DNA of 64,000 bases, from positions 124,001 through 188,000 of the forward strand of contig CAYIHX010000001.1 of NCBI GenBank assembly GCA_964363305.1. Reading direction: 5' to 3'. Position numbers and translations under genes: made by a program. This DNA comes from CAYIHX01 sp964363305. Lineage in GTDB: Bacteria; Bdellovibrionota; UBA1018. Shown here piece by piece: positions 60,961 through 64,000 of the stretch (position 1 is its first letter; each line of letters starts with the position of its first letter). The notes under the pieces were generated by a model that was not told the origin of the DNA, did no database searches, and was given only the letters and a program-made list of their open reading frames with translations.

Positions 60961-61821
60961 GTGCGCTTCACTAAGGTCAACATCGAGATCTCGAATATCT
61001 GCAACTTGCAGTGCAGTTTCTGCCCGGCGGTGGTGCGCACCCAAGGTATGATGGAGGTCGACCTCTTTCGGAGGGTGATTGAGCAGGTGGCGCCGCTGAC
61101 CGACCAGGTCTGTTTTCACCTCATGGGCGATCCGCTCGTACACCCGGAACTTGCTCAGCTGGTGGAGATCTGCGGTGAACATCGGGTTCCCATCTTTTTC
61201 GTGACGAATGGGGTTCTGCTGCGCCCGGATAAGGCGGAGCTTCTCCTGCATCCGATCTTTCGCCAGGTGAATTTTTCAATGCACAGTTTTTTTGACAATT
61301 TCCCTACTGGAGATCCCTCCTCTTATCTGGAGCGGATTTTCGCTTATACCGAGCGCGTGCTTCGCGAGCGACCGGATCTTTACGTCAACTTTCGATTGTG
61401 GAATTTGGAAGAGGCGCGAGGCATCGGTTCAAAAAATGTCGAAATGCTGGCTCGGGTTGAGGAGCGGTTTGGCGTGCGGATCGGGGCATCACGGGACGGG
61501 CTCCGGAAGAGTCGTCAACTGACCGGACGCCTCTACCTGCACTTGGATACGGAGTTTACCTGGCCGAGTCTTGATCTGGAGTGGAGAAGCGAGCAGGGGA
61601 CTTGTAAAGGTCTGACGACTCATTTTGGAATTCTTGTGGATGGTACGGTTGTGCCCTGCTGTTTGGACAAAGAGGGGGCGACTCCTCTCGGAAACATCCG
61701 GAATGATTCCGTACTGAACATCCTCGCGAAGCCGCGGGCCCAAGGTATTTTGCAGGGCTTTCGCAGTGGGCGCCTAGTCGAAGAACTGTGTAAAAGGTGC
61801 TCCTATATTGAGCGTTTTTGA
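60961..61821 (+). CDS. radical SAM/SPASM-domain protein
   Basis: 286 residues starting with GTG after GGAGCTGAGGA. Radical SAM motif CNLQCSFC (about residues 14-21), then a C-terminal SPASM-like set of Cys (EQGTCKG, VVPCCLD, ELCKRC) with the GILVDGTVVPCC block. Such proteins modify peptides or small molecules; no precursor peptide was found nearby. Follows the nucleotidyltransferase by 17 bp, perhaps the same transcript. Confidence 0.9.
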   Translation: MRFTKVNIEISNICNLQCSFCPAVVRTQGMMEVDLFRRVIEQVAPLTDQVCFHLMGDPLVHPELAQLVEICGEHRVPIFFVTNGVLLRPDKAELLLHPIFRQVNFSMHSFFDNFPTGDPSSYLERIFAYTERVLRERPDLYVNFRLWNLEEARGIGSKNVEMLARVEERFGVRIGASRDGLRKSRQLTGRLYLHLDTEFTWPSLDLEWRSEQGTCKGLTTHFGILVDGTVVPCCLDKEGATPLGNIRNDSVLNILAKPRAQGILQGFRSGRLVEELCKRCSYIERF

Positions 61822-61860
61822 TTGCTCTAAGGGGGGTTCTGAAGGGTTTAACTCCGCATA

Positions 61861-61892
61861 ATATTCGCGATAACTTGTATTATCGAGAATAT
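61861..61892. repeat. dif-like palindrome in a convergent intergenic gap
   Basis: ATATTCGCGATAA and TTATCGAGAATAT are inverted arms with one mismatch, separated by six bases CTTGTA. The ATAA-6-TTAT core with 11-bp arms (61863-61890) is the layout of Xer-recombinase dif sites. It lies between two converging genes, with no U tract, so it is not an obvious terminator. Identity as dif is unproven. Confidence 0.5.
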
Positions 61893-61931
61893 AAGAACGC
61901 TCTTAGCTTCGATTTAAGGCGTTAAGGCGTA

Positions 61932-62717
61932 TCAGGACAGACGCGGATTTTTGCAGGCAGCGACCGTCAAACCGGCTTGGCGCCAGCGCCAAGGACTGAA
62001 GCGATAGCGGGCGACGAAGGTCGGTGGATGGGTCAGAAAGGCTGAGATCGTCGGTTTTGGATTGTTTTTGCGTGTCGGCGTTTGTTTGGGGCTCGGTCTA
62101 TGATCTCTTCGCTTGAGGCGATGGCGAAGGTTGAGAAAGTCGATATTGAATAGTGCTTGTTCAAGCAGCGGCCTGAGTTTGAATTGCCCGAGTAGTTCAA
62201 CGTCTTCGAAGTGGTTGGAGAGGACTCGCCGCAGGCGGGACGCTTCAAAGTTGTTGATGTGGAACGCTGGGATATGGACGCCGCTCAAGGTGACGATATC
62301 GTGATTAGGGGTGGAGAGGAGGAGGCGCCCCTGTGGGGTGAGTAGTCTGCCGAGTCCGAGGAGGAAGTCGTCCGTCAGGCTGGGAGGCAAATGTTCAATC
62401 ACCTCAAATGCTGTGATGAGATCGAACTTTCCCAGGGAGGGCGCGGGGCGGGTGACATCCTGAGATTCAAACTGGGTTTTCGGAGTCTCGAAATGCTTCC
62501 GGGCCTCGGCCAAGGATTGAGGGTTGAGATCTAGCCCGAGCACCTCCGAAGCGGTTTTAGAGAGGATGGCCGTACCATACCCCTTGCCACAGCCTACATC
62601 GAGGACTCGCAATCCTTGGGCCATCGACGCGGCCCACCAGTACCTGGCGACATGGTCTTCGAAGAAGGGGCTTCCGGGGTCGAGGTCCAGGGAGTCGCCC
62701 TCGTACGTCTGGTACAT
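61932..62717 (-). CDS. class I SAM-dependent methyltransferase
   Basis: 261 residues with motif I VLDVGCGKGYG (about residues 38-48), GLDLNPQSLAEA and FDLITAFEVIEHL, of the Methyltransf_11 type. The C-terminal 60 residues are basic (LRHRLKRRDHRPSPKQTPTRK). Beside an O-antigen-ligase-like gene, a role in sugar or lipid modification is plausible; substrate unknown. Confidence 0.88.
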   Translation of the reverse strand: MYQTYEGDSLDLDPGSPFFEDHVARYWWAASMAQGLRVLDVGCGKGYGTAILSKTASEVLGLDLNPQSLAEARKHFETPKTQFESQDVTRPAPSLGKFDLITAFEVIEHLPPSLTDDFLLGLGRLLTPQGRLLLSTPNHDIVTLSGVHIPAFHINNFEASRLRRVLSNHFEDVELLGQFKLRPLLEQALFNIDFLNLRHRLKRRDHRPSPKQTPTRKNNPKPTISAFLTHPPTFVARYRFSPWRWRQAGLTVAACKNPRLS

Positions 62718-62809
62718 CCCTCAGATTCTAAACCAACCCATGGAGGAACGGCGAGGGGCATAAATTTCCGGGTGCTTTTGGCTCAGCTAATCCGTCACTT
62801 TCAGCTAGG

Positions 62810-64000
62810 ATGAAAAAGGGGGTTCTGGGTTTGGTCAATCATTCGACAATTTCGCTTCGACCCTATTTACTTCCGCTTTGCGTGTTGCTTGCGCTCTGTG
62901 CCGCGCCTTTTCTTCCTGGGTACATGATTTTGGCGTTTTTCGTGTGTGCGATCGAGCTGCTTCTGATGGTCATCTTGCCTCCCGAGCGCGGACTCCATGT
63001 CCTTCTCTCGGCTCTGATGTTCGACGGCATGATCAAAGTGCTTTCCGGATTCCACCCCGTCGTCCACGTTTGGCAAGACGTCTTGATGATCAGCCTTTTT
63101 TTGCGCATGAGAATGGCCGGCTTCTCTTCCGCTCCAGGTTGGCCGCTTTTTGTGATTCTCGGGGCTTGGGTGTTCATACAGGTTTTTAATCCATTTTCTC
63201 TGGGACCTCTCCCGAGCCTGGCCGGCGCGAAGGTGTATCTCAGTATGGCGCTCCTCTATTTTGTGGCGTGGCGACTGCTTGACCCTGACAGCGCGAGAAG
63301 GACCATTGGCTGGCTCGTTCTCTTGGGGCTTCTTCAAGCCTGCGTCGCGATCATTGAGGATCATTGGTTTCAAGGTGAGCTGGGAAGGCACGTACCTCTC
63401 TATCTCAAGCTTTCGAAGGGCGGGTTCTTGGATGATCTTTTTCGCCCGAGCGGAACCACTTCCGGCCCGGGCGGGCCATCCATCTGGATGTATCTCACCA
63501 TGCCGCTCGCTTGCTTCGTTATTTCAGAGCGTCGTTACACCCTCCCGTTCCGCGTTGCGGGCGCCGCTCTGCTTGGATTGGGTACGGTGACGCTGTTTCT
63601 CTGTCAGACCCGTCTCTCCATGGTGCTTGCGTTCTCCACTTGCGGCTTTTTCTTTCTCAATCCCCGTGTCTCACTGACTACTTTTTCGCGGCGAACAGTG
63701 GTTGCCGCATTGGTCGCGTCTTTCGCCTTTCTCGCCTTTGTGAGTTGGGATCGGGGGACATGGGTTCATTTAGCGGCTCCTTGGGTTGGGGGAGAGGAAC
63801 GCGCCTCTTATTTATTTGAGCGATCGAGCACGGTAGCTTCCGTCGATAAGATGGGGGCGTGGCGTCTCGGGGCCTGGGGGCAAATGGCGATTTTAGGCGA
63901 CAGGACGTTAACGGGAATTGGGCTTTCTCGAGTGGGCTCAGCGGCGGGGCCTTGGCGTGAACAGATCCGCAAGGATCGAGAGTTTGGTCCTCGTTGGAGC
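62810..64000 (+). CDS. O-antigen ligase/polymerase-like membrane protein (3' partial)
   Basis: From ATG 62810 the frame stays open for 397 codons to the right edge, so the gene is cut off. It encodes about ten hydrophobic segments, a loop with RPSGTTSGPGGPSIWMYL (about residues 213-230) and CQTRLSMVLAF (about 264-274), then GAWGQMAILGDRTLTGIGLS, the Wzy/WaaL-type layout in which a long periplasmic loop has RxxxxG-like features. Acts in surface polysaccharide assembly. The methyltransferase lies divergently 92 bp upstream. Confidence 0.75.
   Translation, partial: MKKGVLGLVNHSTISLRPYLLPLCVLLALCAAPFLPGYMILAFFVCAIELLLMVILPPERGLHVLLSALMFDGMIKVLSGFHPVVHVWQDVLMISLFLRMRMAGFSSAPGWPLFVILGAWVFIQVFNPFSLGPLPSLAGAKVYLSMALLYFVAWRLLDPDSARRTIGWLVLLGLLQACVAIIEDHWFQGELGRHVPLYLKLSKGGFLDDLFRPSGTTSGPGGPSIWMYLTMPLACFVISERRYTLPFRVAGAALLGLGTVTLFLCQTRLSMVLAFSTCGFFFLNPRVSLTTFSRRTVVAALVASFAFLAFVSWDRGTWVHLAAPWVGGEERASYLFERSSTVASVDKMGAWRLGAWGQMAILGDRTLTGIGLSRVGSAAGPWREQIRKDREFGPRWS

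Overview
The window reads as a chromosomal segment from a predatory-lineage relative of the Bdellovibrionota (Oligoflexia/Bdellovibrionia). The pointers are a GC-rich Gram-negative gene set with many outer-membrane barrels and lipoproteins, two TIGR02147-type regulators (a family known mainly from Bdellovibrio and Fibrobacter), a fused CcoN-CcoO oxidase subunit, and a BtpA-like protein. This is inference from gene content; no rRNA or tRNA was found. A 10-base N run inside mtaB shows a scaffolded draft assembly.

Region 1 (1-17.5 kb) is housekeeping: cdaR (cut by the window edge)-glmM-pdxJ-nnr-tsaE in tightly overlapping order; a minus-strand orphan histidine kinase with a Pro-rich partner; an Rrf2 regulator-cysteine desulfurase-mnmA-mtaB sulfur and tRNA-modification group; rnc-era-der; two outer-membrane barrels; and a GMP-reductase-like enzyme.

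Region 2 (17.5-39 kb) is envelope biology: ArnT/PMT-type glycosyltransferases, an ApbE-like lipoprotein, a secreted seven-repeat RCC1-like protein, an M28 peptidase, a toxin-antitoxin locus whose toxin looks truncated, an OmpA protein, a diheme cytochrome coupled to an oomycete-elicitor-like transglutaminase, SEC-C and BtpA proteins, a Xer-type recombinase, hemerythrin, a GH5 mannanase-like enzyme, a phospholipase D protein and an orphan NuoL/MrpD-like membrane protein.

Region 3 (39-49 kb) is respiratory: a Fur-family regulator faces the minus-strand cluster ccoI-ccoS-ccoNO-ccoQ-ccoP-ccoG (cbb3 oxidase and assembly, no ccoH seen). Diverging from it is an operon of a diheme lipoprotein, a YceI protein and a beta-barrel carrying its own CxxCH motif.

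Region 4 (49-64 kb) is accessory: two TIGR02147 regulators each next to a small secreted protein, a 70-bp duplicated gene fragment, a secreted HExxH zincin, a MazEF pair, a SWIM-SNF2 helicase, a phosphoesterase, more barrels, a nucleotidyltransferase pair with a radical SAM/SPASM protein, a dif-like palindrome, a methyltransferase, and an O-antigen-ligase-like gene running off the right edge. The stretch 50.1-53.6 kb looks less GC-rich than its surroundings. No CRISPR array or insertion sequence was seen.
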